NCBI GenBank assembly: GCA_016721425.1
Contig: JADKID010000041.1
Location: forward strand, 1 to 64,000
Source of the DNA: Bryobacterales bacterium
Lineage (GTDB): Bacteria; Acidobacteriota; Terriglobia; Bryobacterales; Bryobacteraceae
Direction of reading: 5' to 3'
DNA length: 64,000 nt
Position numbers and translations under genes: made by a program. Positions 1 through 9,810 of the stretch are shown piece by piece. A model generated the notes under the pieces. It saw only the letters and a program-made list of their open reading frames with translations, did no database searches and was not told the origin of the DNA. Each line of letters opens with the position of its first letter. Position 1 is the first letter of the stretch.

Positions 1-97
1 GACTTCAACCATCGGGGTTCAGCCGTGGGGGGAGTGGATGGGTGCTGGCCGAAACTCAGACAGCAATTGCGCCCCTTCGTCCGGCCGCCCAGTTCCA

Positions 98-745
98 CTA
101 TTTCTTGAAGTTCTTCACTTCCATGGCGGCCAAGCCGGGGTTTGAGATGTAGAAGAAGGTCCTTTGGTCGAGGCGGAAGTTCGTTTCTCCTTCGGAATCG
201 GAGTATTTCACGACAGCCGGGCTCATTCCATCCTGCTCCACCTGGACCGAGTTGCTGCCCAGGTTCCACTTGAGTTTCAGAGTGGTGTCGGGCATCCGGA
301 GCGTGGTAGTGCCCTGCCGGTTCTCTTCCACTTCGCAGAGATAGCGGGTGGTCTTGCCGGCGACAATCACGCCGCAGACCGTGCGCGTGGCGCCCGGCTG
401 AAACCAGATGCGGCAGCCACATCACCGGAATTGTTGCAGTTGGAGGCTTCCGTGGCGGCGATGTTCTCATAGCGGCCGTCGGCCGTGGTGACCGCCACGC
501 AGGTCCCACCTTTGCCACTCCAATACGAGATGGATGTGGTGCCAGTTTTGGTGGTGTTGCGGTACTCGTAACCTGCCTGCTGCAGGCCGGCCTCGCCGGA
601 ACTGCCTTTTGCTCCGGCCAGGGACTTCAACTCCTCGGGCGCTGGAATCCGTTGCGGCGGCTTTGGGGCCGGTTCGGAGGTGGACGGCTGGGGGAGGAAC
701 AGCCCGCAACCAACGCCGCGAGCCCAATTGGGAAGATTTTGACAT
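98..745 (-). CDS. Secreted lipoprotein, frame broken in three places
   Basis: No single frame spans this gene, but three overlapping frames join into one sensible protein of about 216 residues. It starts at the ATG at 745 with a lipoprotein signal (lipobox LVAGC, Cys about residue 16), followed by a Pro-rich linker, a Cys-containing middle and a beta-rich C-terminus. The breaks lie at the four T of 737-740, the five G of 690-694 and the CC at 417-418 (plus-strand letters); in each case one more copy of the repeated base restores the frame. Function is unknown. It would be anchored to a membrane facing the periplasm. It is divergent from the sulfatase at 929. I favour consensus error over decay, because codon character continues cleanly across all three joints. 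Confidence 0.55.
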
Positions 746-928
746 CCTTCGTAGTCCTTTGCTGAGTCGGCGTCGGGTCGGACCGCCGGAGCGATACCCT
801 AGCCCAGCTCAGACTAGCATCGGGCCGGGAGCGCGAGCTATCCGGTTTGCGCATGGGCCTCGCTGGCACACTGCCAACTGTTCACTGCTCCGGGACGAGG
901 CTTACCATGAGAAGAGAAGTAGTCAGCC

Positions 929-2448
929 ATGCAAACCCCCAGCCTTACCAGACGCGCATTGCTCGGTTCCACCGCCGCGGCAGCCATGCCGCGTGTAGCC
1001 CGCGCCCGCGACCGCAATCCGAACTTCCTATTTATCCTCGCAGACGACCATGCCGGCTACGTTTTGGGCGCGGATGGAAACCCGCGCGCCCGTACGCCCA
1101 ACCTGGACCGCCTGGCGTCCGAAGGCGGATGGTTTGCATCGAACTACTGCAATTCGCCCGTCTGCACGCCCTCTCGGCAATCGATTCTCACCGGGCAGCT
1201 TCCGCACTCGGCCGGCGTGACGGTACTCCAGACGCCGCTCGATACCGCGAAACCAACCCTGGCGAAGGCGCTGCGCGGCCAGGGCTTCTCCACCGCGGCG
1301 ATCGGCAAGATGCACTTCAATCGCCCTGGTGTACCGGGGTTGCACGGCTTTGACGAGGTGATCACCGAAGATGTCGCGCAGAAGCGCTGGCTGGCGGAAG
1401 TGGGCCCTGCGCCAGAATTCGGCGCGATCCGCACCAAGCCCCAGTGGCGCCCGTTCCGCGATCCGGCCAGCATCTGGCTCAACTCTGAGAAGCTCCCGTT
1501 CCCGCGCAGCTATGAGCAGATGAAAAGCACCTGGCAGGTGGCGCAGGCCTCGCGCTATCTCGAAGAGCATAAAGACGGCCCGTTCGCCCTGTGGCTCAGC
1601 TTCCAGGAGCCGCACTCGCCCTACGATTTCCCGATTGAATGGCGCGACAAGTTCAATCCGGCGGACTTTCCTGTGCCCCGTGTGGGACCGGAGGATCCGG
1701 GCCAGATCCCGCTGATCTTCCGCGATCTGTCGCCGGCGGAGAAGCAGGGCATCATCGCGTCCTACTACACGTCCGTAAACTTTCTGGACCACAACGTTGG
1801 CCGGGTGCTGGATAAGCTGCGGCAACTCAATCTGGAGAACGACACGCTGGTGGTGTACATGGCCGATCATGGCTACAACCTGGGCCAGCACGGGCGCTTT
1901 GAAAAGCACTGCAGTTACGAGCCGGCGTTGCGAGTGCCGTTGCTGATCCGGTTCCCGGGCCGCGTGAAGAAAGGGCGTTACCGTGAAGGACTTCACGGAA
2001 TCGGTGGATGCCGGCCACCATCCTGGATCTGCTCGGCGCCGATCCTTTCCAGGTGCAGCATGGCCAGAGCCTGAGGCCGTATCTGGAGGGCCGCCGACCG
2101 CCGAAGCCGCGCGAGTCTATCTTTAGCGAGTATCTCTGGGCGGAGGAGGCGTGTGTCCGCACGCATCGCTGGAAGTATGCGCACGCGACCGGCGTGAGAG
2201 CGCGTGACGACGGCTACAAGACGGACAATCCTACGCCCGGCCGCACCATCCGGTTGTGGGATCAGAAGGCCGATCCGGGTGAGTTCACTGACGTGGCCGG
2301 CAAGCACCCGGAGGTAGTGGCTGAATTGCAGAAGCTGATGCTGACGCGTTTCCGATCCACGCATCCCGACGCGCCCAACGAGCCGGGTAACCTCGACGCC
2401 TCCGAGGCGATTGAATGGTATCTGCGCCCGCGGGACCGGGCTGCCTGA
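929..2448 (+). CDS. Sulfatase (alkaline phosphatase superfamily), frame broken twice
   Basis: Hydrolyses sulfate esters, probably of polysaccharides, outside the cytoplasm. The N-terminus has twin Arg followed by a hydrophobic Ala-rich stretch (TRRALLGSTAAAA), a Tat-like signal. Metal ligands Asp39-Asp40 (LADDH) are present, and the sulfatase signature CTPSR at residues 79-83 supplies the Cys that would be converted to formylglycine. The frame is lost near 1979 and again near 2007. Restoring CG (CGTT to CGCGTT) and AT (GATG to GATATG) gives a continuous protein of 507 residues, a normal sulfatase length, with the joined segment reading VDMPATILDLLG, typical of the family. No formylglycine-generating enzyme is in the window. 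Substrate cannot be told. Confidence 0.82.
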
Positions 2449-2480
2449 CAGGACGGCGTTCGCGGCGAAAGCAGAGTAAA

Positions 2481-2744
2481 ATGTCTGAGGGGGAAACGCT
2501 TACGTACCTGAAGAGAATTATGCCGGGGGCCGTGATGTGCGAGCGGCTGAACTGCGGGAAACCGGCCGCGTTCCTGCTCTCGGATTCACCCAGCGAGCCC
2601 GAGACCGGGCGCACGTGGATGGTGGCCTATTGCGAAAGACACGCTGGCGAGGTGGGGCACGCTGCCATGATGGTTTCACCGGCCGTGGCGCGGCGGAGTT
2701 CTCCGAAGAGCGCGGGCAAGAAACGCGCGGCGCCGGCGGCGTAG
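2481..2744 (+). CDS. Small Cys-containing protein of unknown function
   Basis: An 87-residue protein that I do not recognise. Near residue 20 it has C-x4-C (CERLNC) followed by G, and about 30 residues later YCERHAGE, so Cys and His are placed as in a small zinc-binding fold. The C-terminal 20 residues are rich in Lys, Arg, Ala and Ser (ARRSSPKSAGKKRAAPAA), suggesting nucleic-acid contact or a disordered tail. The start at 2481 is chosen because it lies after the sulfatase stop at 2448; a second ATG at 2520 (MPGAVMCER) is possible. It lies 21 bases before an SPFH gene on the same strand and may be cotranscribed with it. Confidence 0.5.
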   Translation: MSEGETLTYLKRIMPGAVMCERLNCGKPAAFLLSDSPSEPETGRTWMVAYCERHAGEVGHAAMMVSPAVARRSSPKSAGKKRAAPAA

Positions 2745-2765
2745 GGTTGGCCAGGAGGAGAACCA

Positions 2766-3794
2766 ATGGCTGTACTTGGCGGCGTTCTGATGGGATGCGC
2801 GCTCTGGTTCGTGATCCGATGTGTGCTCATGGGATTGTACACGGTGGATCAGAATGAGCGCGCGGTAAAGACGGTCTTCGGACGGGCGCAGCGCATCGAG
2901 GGTGGCAAGACCACGCTGGACGATGCCATCGCCGCAAAGCTCAGGCCGGAAGAGCGGGAACGGTATGCCTATCCGCTGGTGCGCGTGATCCCTCCGGGCG
3001 GTCCGTACTTCCGCATGCCGTGGGAGAAAATCTACAAGGTCTCCATCGCGACATCTACCGTGAACATGGCCAAGGATGTGGAGGACCCGGCAGCGAACTA
3101 CGCGGGCACACTGCTGGAGGCCGTCACCAAGGATCAGTTGAACACTGGGCTGACGGGCCAGATCCGGTTCCGGGTGAGCGAAGCGAATCTGTACGCGTAC
3201 CTGTTTGGGATCAAGCAGCCGATTGTGCACGTCATGGCCTACTTTGTCAGCGTGCTGCGGCAGAAGATCGCCAGCTTTGAGGCGAAGCCCCTTGTGCCCG
3301 TGGTCGTTGAGGGGAGCCTGGCGACTGGGACTCCGGTGGCGGATATCATTCGCATCTCCATCAACGACCTCCGGAAAAACCTTCGCGATCTGAACGACTA
3401 CATGGACCAGGAATGCGTGGCCACGTCCGCCCGGTATGGCGTCGTGTTCGATGCGTCGCTGATCACGGGGATTGATCCGCCGCCCGATGTGGAATCGGCG
3501 CTGGCCGCCATCAACACGGCTCACAACCAGGTATCGAGCGACATCAGCCTGGCGCAGGCCAGCGCAGATCAGAAGATCGTGCAATCGAAACGCGCGGTGG
3601 AGATCGAGACGCTCAAAGCGCAGGCCGAGGTAGAGCCGCTGAGGATGATGGCGACGCAACTGGCTGACTTGAAGGCGCAGGGTCCGAACGTGCTGGAGGC
3701 TTATATCCGGAACGTGAAGCTGGCGCTCTACTCCAAAGCGCAATCGATCTACCTGGGGAAGAGCGCGCAGGCGAGCGGGGAGGTGCGGTCATGA
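2766..3794 (+). CDS. SPFH/Band 7 membrane protein (HflK-like), first of a pair
   Basis: A 342-residue protein with one N-terminal membrane segment (about residues 5-25) followed by an SPFH domain with the typical DQNERAVKTVFG entry strand, then a long charged helical region rich in Ala, Gln and Glu (residues 240-320). SPFH proteins build large membrane-attached oligomers that organise proteases or lipid microdomains. A clear ribosome site (AGGAGG) precedes the ATG. The stop overlaps the start of the next SPFH gene as ATGA, so the two are probably translated together and form a hetero-oligomer, as HflK and HflC do. I do not assign hflK because identity to the FtsH partner is not demonstrated and no protease gene is nearby. 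Confidence 0.75.
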   Translation: MAVLGGVLMGCALWFVIRCVLMGLYTVDQNERAVKTVFGRAQRIEGGKTTLDDAIAAKLRPEERERYAYPLVRVIPPGGPYFRMPWEKIYKVSIATSTVNMAKDVEDPAANYAGTLLEAVTKDQLNTGLTGQIRFRVSEANLYAYLFGIKQPIVHVMAYFVSVLRQKIASFEAKPLVPVVVEGSLATGTPVADIIRISINDLRKNLRDLNDYMDQECVATSARYGVVFDASLITGIDPPPDVESALAAINTAHNQVSSDISLAQASADQKIVQSKRAVEIETLKAQAEVEPLRMMATQLADLKAQGPNVLEAYIRNVKLALYSKAQSIYLGKSAQASGEVRS

Positions 3795-4705
3795 GCGAAT
3801 ACGAGCCGTGGGTTACGATCCTTGGCACGCTACTGGCGCTGCTGATTGCCGAGCCGTTGGTGCTGGGCATCGCCAAGGTGCTTGGCCTCTATGCCATCGT
3901 GCGGGAGCGCACGTGCCGCGTGTATGTTCTGTTCGGGAAGGTGATCGGTGAGATCTCGGAGCCGGGCCTGCACATCCTGCCCTTCGTGCTGGGCCCCAGC
4001 GCATTCATCGTGAACCTGCTGGGCAAGTGCTATGTGTTGGATCTGCGGCTGGATCAGGAGTATCTGCGCAGCCAACCGGTGAACTCGGAAGAGGGTGCGC
4101 CGATGGGCATCGGCATCTGGTACGAGATGCAGATCAGCAACCCGGTGGCGTATCTGTTCAAGAACACGGACCCGCGCGGATCGCTGCGCGCCAATGTCAG
4201 CAACGCCACAGTGCGCTGCCTCAGCAACATGCCGCTGGCGGAAATGCTGGAGACGCGGCACAAAATGAGCCAGACCGTCCGGGACGAGGTCAGCGAAAAG
4301 TCGCAGGCGTGGGGCTACAAGCTGGGCTCCATCTATATCCGCAAGGTGCACTTCCGGGATGCCGGCATGATCCGGCAGATTGAGGAGAAGGTGGTGAACC
4401 GGCTGAGGCAGGTGACGTCGGCGATCAAGCAGGATGGCGCCAATCAGGTGAGCATCATCACCAGTTCGGCGGAGAGGACCGCGGCCGTGGCGTTTGCGCA
4501 GGCGGCTGTGATCCGGCCGAAGATGATTGGCGAAGCGCTGAAGGAGATATCGGGCGATCCCGACGTGGCAGGAACGCTCTTCGAGATCCTGGAGACGCAG
4601 AAGATGCTGGAGAACAAGGGCAAGCTGACTCTGTTTGTGCAGGGCGGGCAACCGGCGCTGCTGGCGGATCTGCTGGCCAGCCGGGATACTGCGCAGGCCG
4701 GCTGA
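3791..4705 (+). CDS. SPFH/Band 7 membrane protein, second of a pair
   Basis: A 304-residue SPFH protein with an N-terminal membrane segment (about residues 8-30), then a YAIVRERTCRVYVLFGKV strand and the SPFH core including VAYLFKNTDPRG. The C-terminal third is helical. It begins inside the stop codon of the preceding SPFH gene (ATGA overlap). The two proteins resemble each other in layout but not closely in sequence, which fits a heteromeric ring or scaffold. A third SPFH gene lies only 6 kb away on the other strand (10907-12064). Confidence 0.72.
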   Translation: MSEYEPWVTILGTLLALLIAEPLVLGIAKVLGLYAIVRERTCRVYVLFGKVIGEISEPGLHILPFVLGPSAFIVNLLGKCYVLDLRLDQEYLRSQPVNSEEGAPMGIGIWYEMQISNPVAYLFKNTDPRGSLRANVSNATVRCLSNMPLAEMLETRHKMSQTVRDEVSEKSQAWGYKLGSIYIRKVHFRDAGMIRQIEEKVVNRLRQVTSAIKQDGANQVSIITSSAERTAAVAFAQAAVIRPKMIGEALKEISGDPDVAGTLFEILETQKMLENKGKLTLFVQGGQPALLADLLASRDTAQAG

Positions 4706-4728
4706 CTAGCTGGAGTCTCGCGCGGAAT

Positions 4729-5373
4729 ATGGACACAACGGAGATCGTAATCACATCGGTGTTCGGCGTGCTTCTGGTGGCCGGATTGGTGCTGGGGCTG
4801 CGCCAGCGGTCTCAGGTCAAGGATCAGGTGGCGAGCTATTCTCAGCGGCACGGATGGGCGGCGATTGGGGATGAAGACGAACGGCTGAGCGGCCTGCTGA
4901 AGGAGTTGGCGCCGGATGAGAGGTGGATCGCCAACCGGACTCTCCAGGTGGAGCAGGCGCCGGAGATGGTCTATCTGTTCGGCTACCGGGCCAGCGCCAA
5001 GAGTCACTCCACTGACTGGCTGACCGGGACAGCCTGCCTGGCGCAACACACCGGCCGCGCGCGTGGAACGCCGGTGTCCATCATTTCGCGAACGCCGGTT
5101 GCCGAGAAGATGTTGGACGATCGCGTGGCCGTGGGCGGCGAGGCGTTCCGGCAGAGATTCACGGTGCTCTGTAAAAGCGCGGCGGAGGCGGAGGCTGTGG
5201 TGAACGCCGAGGTGGAGCGGATTCTACTGCGGCATGCGGAAAAGCCGGGCTGGTATGTCACGGTGATGATCGCCAACCGGCAGGTGCTCGCGGCGAGCTT
5301 CTGGGCCGTCAAGGACGAGGATTGGGATCATTTGATCGAGCTGACGCGGAACCTGCGCGCGGCGGTCCGCTAG
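4729..5373 (+). CDS. Membrane-anchored protein of unknown function
   Basis: A 214-residue protein with one hydrophobic N-terminal helix (residues 5-24, TSVFGVLLVAGLVLGL) and a soluble remainder without motifs I recognise. It follows the SPFH pair by 23 bases on the same strand and may act with it, an inference from position only. Its stop codon TAG shares the palindrome CTAG with the stop of the convergent regulator gene, so no terminator fits between them. Confidence 0.6.
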   Translation: MDTTEIVITSVFGVLLVAGLVLGLRQRSQVKDQVASYSQRHGWAAIGDEDERLSGLLKELAPDERWIANRTLQVEQAPEMVYLFGYRASAKSHSTDWLTGTACLAQHTGRARGTPVSIISRTPVAEKMLDDRVAVGGEAFRQRFTVLCKSAAEAEAVVNAEVERILLRHAEKPGWYVTVMIANRQVLAASFWAVKDEDWDHLIELTRNLRAAVR

Positions 5374-6734
5374 GTCTTTCCTGCATCGGCTTTTCGCCCG
5401 GTTTCCGGCTCGATTCCGAGCTGGGCGCACTTCTTGTATAGGTGGCTGCGCTCCAGATTCAAGGCACGGGCTGTGTCCGTCATGCGGTAGCCGTTCCGCT
5501 TCAACTCCTGCACAATCGTTTCGCGTTCAAAGTCCTCCACTCGCGCGGCGAGCGCTCCGGTGGTGGCCGCGCCGCTTCTGAGTTGAGGCAGGCAGGCTCG
5601 GATGGTTTCCTCGTCCACGCTCTCGTCGGCGAGCAGCAGCGCCCGCTCGACGCAGTTCCGCAACTCCCTCACGTTGCCGGGCCAGGCGTAGCGCTCCATC
5701 GCCTGGATGGCAGAGGTCTCAAAGACCTTCGGCTTCCAGCCGTTGGCTTCGCTGACTTGCCGGGCAAAGTGTTCGGCTAAAACCGCGAGGTCACCGCGGC
5801 GCTCCTTAAGCGGTGGCAGCAGAATGGGGATCACATAGATGCGATGGAACAGGTCCTGGCGGAATGCGCCACTGGCGGCGAGTTCGGCCAGGTTGCGGTG
5901 CGTCGCCACCACCACGCGCACGTCCACGCGCACGGGCCGGTTACCGCCCACGCGCTCCACCTCGCCCTCTTCCAGCACACGCAGAAACTTGGCCTGCATC
6001 ACCGGCGGCATGTCGCCGATCTCGTCCAGGAACAGGGTGCCGCCGTGGGCCTGCTCAAACTTGCCGAGATGCCGCGTGGCGGCGCCTGTAAATGAGCCCT
6101 TTTCGTGGCCAAACAGCTCGGATTCGATCAGTTCCTGCGGCACGGCGGCGCAGTTCACCGTGACGAAGGGCCCGGCGCGGCGCGCGCTCAGCTCGTGGAT
6201 GCGGCGCGCCACCAGTTCCTTGCCGGTGCCCGTGTCGCCGAGTATGCACACGCGCGATTCGCCCGCCGCCACGCGCTCCACCTGTGCCATGGTGCGCCGC
6301 ATGGCCTCGCTCTGCCAGACGATCTCGTGACGGCCCACGCGGCGGCGCAGGTCCTTGTTCTCCGCTTCCAATCTCGTCAGCTTCAGCGCGTTGTCGAGTG
6401 TCAGCAGGAGCTTCTCCGCCGAGAGCGGCTTCTCCAGAAAGTCCAGCGCGCCGAGCTTTGTGGCCCGCACGGCCATATCCACCGTCGCCTGGCCGGACAC
6501 CATCACCACCGGCGTATTCACGCCCATCATGCGAATCTCTTCCAGCAAGGTGATGCCATCCTTGTCCGGCATCACGACGTCGGAGAGGATCAAGTCAAAC
6601 CGGCGGCCCTGCACATACTCCAGTGCGAGGCTGGCGCTGCCAGCTGTCACGGCGTGGTGCCCTGCCAGACGAAATGCCAGAGAGAGGGACGCCAGAGTAT
6701 TGGCGTCGTCGTCCACGATCAGAACTTCACTCAT
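5370..6734 (-). CDS. NtrC-class sigma54-dependent response regulator
   Basis: A 454-residue three-domain regulator. Residues 1-120 form a receiver domain with acidic pair Asp9-Asp10, phosphoacceptor Asp52 (ILSDVVMPD) and Lys102. Residues 140-380 are an AAA+ domain with Walker A GDTGTGKE (166-173) and the sigma54-contact loop GSFTGA (213-218), a conservative variant of GAFTGA. The C-terminus has a Fis-type helix-turn-helix (DTARALNLERSHLYKK). The start is the ATG at 6734, which overlaps the kinase stop as ATGA; a longer upstream reading is only overlap with the kinase gene. It is the last gene of a packed minus-strand set and probably activates sigma54 promoters, perhaps including the candidate at 12647-12662 in front of its own operon. 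Confidence 0.92.
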   Translation of the reverse strand: MSEVLIVDDDANTLASLSLAFRLAGHHAVTAGSASLALEYVQGRRFDLILSDVVMPDKDGITLLEEIRMMGVNTPVVMVSGQATVDMAVRATKLGALDFLEKPLSAEKLLLTLDNALKLTRLEAENKDLRRRVGRHEIVWQSEAMRRTMAQVERVAAGESRVCILGDTGTGKELVARRIHELSARRAGPFVTVNCAAVPQELIESELFGHEKGSFTGAATRHLGKFEQAHGGTLFLDEIGDMPPVMQAKFLRVLEEGEVERVGGNRPVRVDVRVVVATHRNLAELAASGAFRQDLFHRIYVIPILLPPLKERRGDLAVLAEHFARQVSEANGWKPKVFETSAIQAMERYAWPGNVRELRNCVERALLLADESVDEETIRACLPQLRSGAATTGALAARVEDFERETIVQELKRNGYRMTDTARALNLERSHLYKKCAQLGIEPETGRKADAGKT

Positions 6735-8512
6735 TCGCCGGGCTCCTGTCTGCTGTCTGCCGCGGGCAGCGTGATGCTGAAGCACGCACCGCTGCCGGGA
6801 TCGCTCTGCACGGATATGTGGCCGTGGTGGTCGCTTACCACGCTTTGTACGATGGCCAGCCCCAGCCCGGTGCCATGCCGCTTGCTGGTGTAGTAGGGCG
6901 TGAACAGCCGGGCCGATTCCTCCGGCGTCAGGCCTTGCCCGGTATCCGCCACTTCCAGGCACACGACATCGCCAGTGCGCGCCGTGCGCACGCTCAGTTG
7001 CCCTCCTTCGGGCATCGCGTCCATGGCGTTCAGCACCAGGTTGCGCAGGGCACGGCCCAGTTGCTCACGGTCGCACTCGATCGGTAATGGCTCCCTGGCC
7101 AGGCTCATCACACATTCGATCTTCGGGCGGCCCTCGGTTTGAAATTGAGCGTCGAAAAGTTTCATGGCCCCACGCACGACGTCGTTCAGATCCGTGGGCG
7201 CCAGTTGCGGAACCGGCATCTTGGCGAAGTCGCTGAAGCGGCCGATGATGGTGCGCAGATTTGCCATTTCGTCCAGCAGCGTGGAGGTACACTCCGCGAA
7301 GATCTGATCGAACTCCGGGCGCTGCTGGGCGTATGCTTTTCGCAGGTTCTCGACGGTGATCTGCAAGGGGAACAGAGGGTTCTTCAGCTCGTGCGCCAGC
7401 CTTCTGGCCAGTTCCCGCCACGCCGCCACCCGCTCGGCCTGGAGCGCTCGGTCGCGTTGCTCAATCAACTGGGCGGTCATGGTGTTGAACGAGCGAGCCA
7501 GCTCGCCGATTTCGTCCTCCGAGGTGACCGGAACCCGTGTGCTCCAATCGCCGCCGGCCACGGCGCGGGCGCCCGCCGCCAGCCCCATGACAGGTCTGGT
7601 GACGCGCTCGGTTGTCCACAATCCGATGAGCAGGCCGAGCAGAATTCCACCGAGGCTCACCAGCACGCCGGTGAGCAGGATGGAGCGCTGCAGCCGGAGC
7701 TGGGCGTCCAACATCGTACCCGCCATGAGGATCCCCATCAGTTGTCCGCCGCGCCGGAGCGGCATAGCCTGAATCGCCTCAGAGTGTCTCGTATCTGAAC
7801 CCCAATCCACCACGGCGCTCTCTTCGCGGCCCGAGCGCTCCACGGCGGCTGCGAGGCCCGCCAGTTTCCCGGGCTGCGCGAGTGCGCCTTCGGGGTCGAG
7901 GACCTGTTGCGCAGAGAACCAGAGCAGAGCCCGCATGCCAGGCGCGGAGCCCAGCGATGCGAGCACGGAGGAATCCAGCCGGCGCGCCCCGACGAGGATG
8001 ATTCCCTTGTCACCGGCCATCACCCGGCGCGTGGCCATCAGCGCGACGGCCGTGCCCTCCGGCAGGGGCACGCGCGTGAGGAACGCCTGCTTTTCGTCCC
8101 AATCCGGGCGCGCGATCAGCCAGTTGTTTTTGTAGCCGAAGCGGGCCGGCCAGTGCGCCGACGAAAGAATGGTAAGGTCCGGTTGCAGCACTTCGACGAA
8201 ATCGAGGTTCTCTTTCTCGGCCAGTTCCTGTGCGTCGTTCACGAGAAGCGAGAGATCGGCGTTGCTCCTACCGGCTTCATTGGCGATGCGCAATGCCGTG
8301 GCGGAGGCCGCCGCCCTTTCCATGCCGAGCGCCACCTCTGCACCGCGGGCGCCTAGCTCCCTTTCAAACTGGCGGAGCAGGGCCTGGCGCCGTTCGCGGT
8401 CCAATTGCTCGAAGGTGCGGCGGGTCCAGAGAGAAACCGCGCCGGTGGCCAAGGCCACGGCGCCGGCCACGGTGAGTGACGTGATGAGCAGAAGCTTGGT
8501 GCGGAAGGTCAC
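6731..8512 (-). CDS. Membrane sensor histidine kinase, NtrY/AtoS type
   Basis: A 593-residue kinase. Membrane helices at about 7-29 and 278-299 enclose a periplasmic sensor region of about 245 residues with no domain I can name. Then come a HAMP linker (to about 350), the H-box with His374 (HELKNP), the N-box NLVLNAMDAM, G1 DTGQGL and G2 GTGLGL. The start is the GTG at 8512, which overlaps the stop of the solute-binding protein gene (GTGA); the regulator gene then overlaps its own stop (ATGA). This coupling marks kinase and regulator as a cognate pair. The large periplasmic region next to a solute-binding protein suggests that the binding protein may present a ligand to it, which is inference. 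Confidence 0.92.
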   Translation of the reverse strand: MTFRTKLLLITSLTVAGAVALATGAVSLWTRRTFEQLDRERRQALLRQFERELGARGAEVALGMERAAASATALRIANEAGRSNADLSLLVNDAQELAEKENLDFVEVLQPDLTILSSAHWPARFGYKNNWLIARPDWDEKQAFLTRVPLPEGTAVALMATRRVMAGDKGIILVGARRLDSSVLASLGSAPGMRALLWFSAQQVLDPEGALAQPGKLAGLAAAVERSGREESAVVDWGSDTRHSEAIQAMPLRRGGQLMGILMAGTMLDAQLRLQRSILLTGVLVSLGGILLGLLIGLWTTERVTRPVMGLAAGARAVAGGDWSTRVPVTSEDEIGELARSFNTMTAQLIEQRDRALQAERVAAWRELARRLAHELKNPLFPLQITVENLRKAYAQQRPEFDQIFAECTSTLLDEMANLRTIIGRFSDFAKMPVPQLAPTDLNDVVRGAMKLFDAQFQTEGRPKIECVMSLAREPLPIECDREQLGRALRNLVLNAMDAMPEGGQLSVRTARTGDVVCLEVADTGQGLTPEESARLFTPYYTSKRHGTGLGLAIVQSVVSDHHGHISVQSDPGSGACFSITLPAADSRQEPGE

Positions 8513-9810
8513 CGCGCAGCCTCCGCCAGCCAGATACTGCCCAGATCCCACCGGTCGGAGGGCAGCCACTTTGCCCCGATCCAGCCTTGCACGCGGCTGT
8601 TTAATGCATAGCAGGCCGGCAGGTGTGCGATGGGCAGGATGAAGCGGCCGTCCAATAGAGCGCGCTCCCGTTCGTACGAAGTTCCGCGCTTGGGCGGGGC
8701 GGATCCGGCGAAGCGGCCCAGTTCGATCAGCGCCTCCCGAGGCTCCGTGGACGTGATGCGCCACGTGGTCAGGCGCACGCCGCCCTCACCGGCTCCGGCC
8801 GCCAGCCGGAGGCCGGCCTCCGAGGCATCCAGCGCGATGCGCTCGGCCACCGGGCGGAGAACGGGGTCCGTCCGGTCATAGCGAAAGGGTACGAGCGGTG
8901 CGCCGGCGGCCAATTGGCGCGCCTTGGCGATGTCCCGGTCCATGGGGAAGGCGAAGGCGTAGCCGCTGAGCCACTGCGCCAGTAGCGCCGCGCTCGGCTC
9001 GCCCATTCGCTGGAGCAGGACGCCCTGAATCGCGGGCCGGTCCAGCGTCAGGGCCAGCGCTTCGCGCACGGCCTCCGTGGGCGGCTTCGTGCGGTCAATC
9101 ACCAGGGCTACGATCTCCAAAGGGGCGCTGGTGGCTACAGGATCGCCGCGCTGCCGCGCGCGGCGCACGCCGGTGACGGGCAGCTCCACCACGTCCACCT
9201 GGCCGAGCTCCAGATCCAGCGCCTGTTCCGCATAGCTCCTCGCCATCCTCACTTCCACGGCGTCCAAAAAGGCGCGTCCGCCCCAGTAGCTCTCGTGCGC
9301 CGTCAGTTTGACCAGCTTGCCGGGCTGGAACTCAGCGACACGGAACGGGCCTGTGCCGAGGAGTGTGCCGTCGCTGGCGCGCAAGGTGATCGCGTTCTGC
9401 GGGCGGGCGAGCTCGCGCAGAAGCTGGTCCAGCGGGACGTCATCCGGATACGCCAGGGATCCCGGCGCGGGCGACCACGGCACGCCATTGTGAAATTCCA
9501 CACCGGCCCGCGGCAGAAACAGCCACTGCTTCTTTACTTCGTCATGCGTCCATTCCCGCGCCAGTTGCGGCTGCGGCCGGCCGGCTTCGTCCAGGCGGAC
9601 GAGGGTTTCGAAGACCTGCCGGACCACCTTCTCCTTGGCTGCCGCCTCCAAGGGTTCCACCGCCAGGTCAGAAGGGTCCAGGTTCCTCACCTGAGCTCTG
9701 AGGGCCAGCCGCAGCGTGCCCCCATAGCGCGGCCGCCGGGCGCCCTCCAGCGCGCCGCACGCTAACCCGAGGCTAATGACCGCAATCCACGCTAAGACTG
9801 TACGCCGCAT
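8509..9810 (-). CDS. Extracellular solute-binding protein, family 5-like, without transporter
   Basis: A 433-residue secreted protein with a signal peptide (residues 1-25, MRRTVLAWIAVISLGLACG) and the family 5 opening PRYGGTLRLALRAQVRNLDPS, then VFETLVRLDE and TGPFRVAEF. Family members are usually 500-550 residues and bind peptides, nickel or other solutes for ABC import; this one is shortened in the region after VEFHNG. No permease or ATPase gene is near; instead it sits inside a two-component operon. It may act as a sensing partner of the kinase. The ATG at 9810 is chosen as it begins the signal peptide; it lies 38 bases inside the preceding gene. Confidence 0.75.
   Translation of the reverse strand: MRRTVLAWIAVISLGLACGALEGARRPRYGGTLRLALRAQVRNLDPSDLAVEPLEAAAKEKVVRQVFETLVRLDEAGRPQPQLAREWTHDEVKKQWLFLPRAGVEFHNGVPWSPAPGSLAYPDDVPLDQLLRELARPQNAITLRASDGTLLGTGPFRVAEFQPGKLVKLTAHESYWGGRAFLDAVEVRMARSYAEQALDLELGQVDVVELPVTGVRRARQRGDPVATSAPLEIVALVIDRTKPPTEAVREALALTLDRPAIQGVLLQRMGEPSAALLAQWLSGYAFAFPMDRDIAKARQLAAGAPLVPFRYDRTDPVLRPVAERIALDASEAGLRLAAGAGEGGVRLTTWRITSTEPREALIELGRFAGSAPPKRGTSYERERALLDGRFILPIAHLPACYALNSRVQGWIGAKWLPSDRWDLGSIWLAEAAR

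Noticed and set aside
4..97. Gene fragment at the left edge
   Set aside because: Short sequence without a convincing frame or motif.
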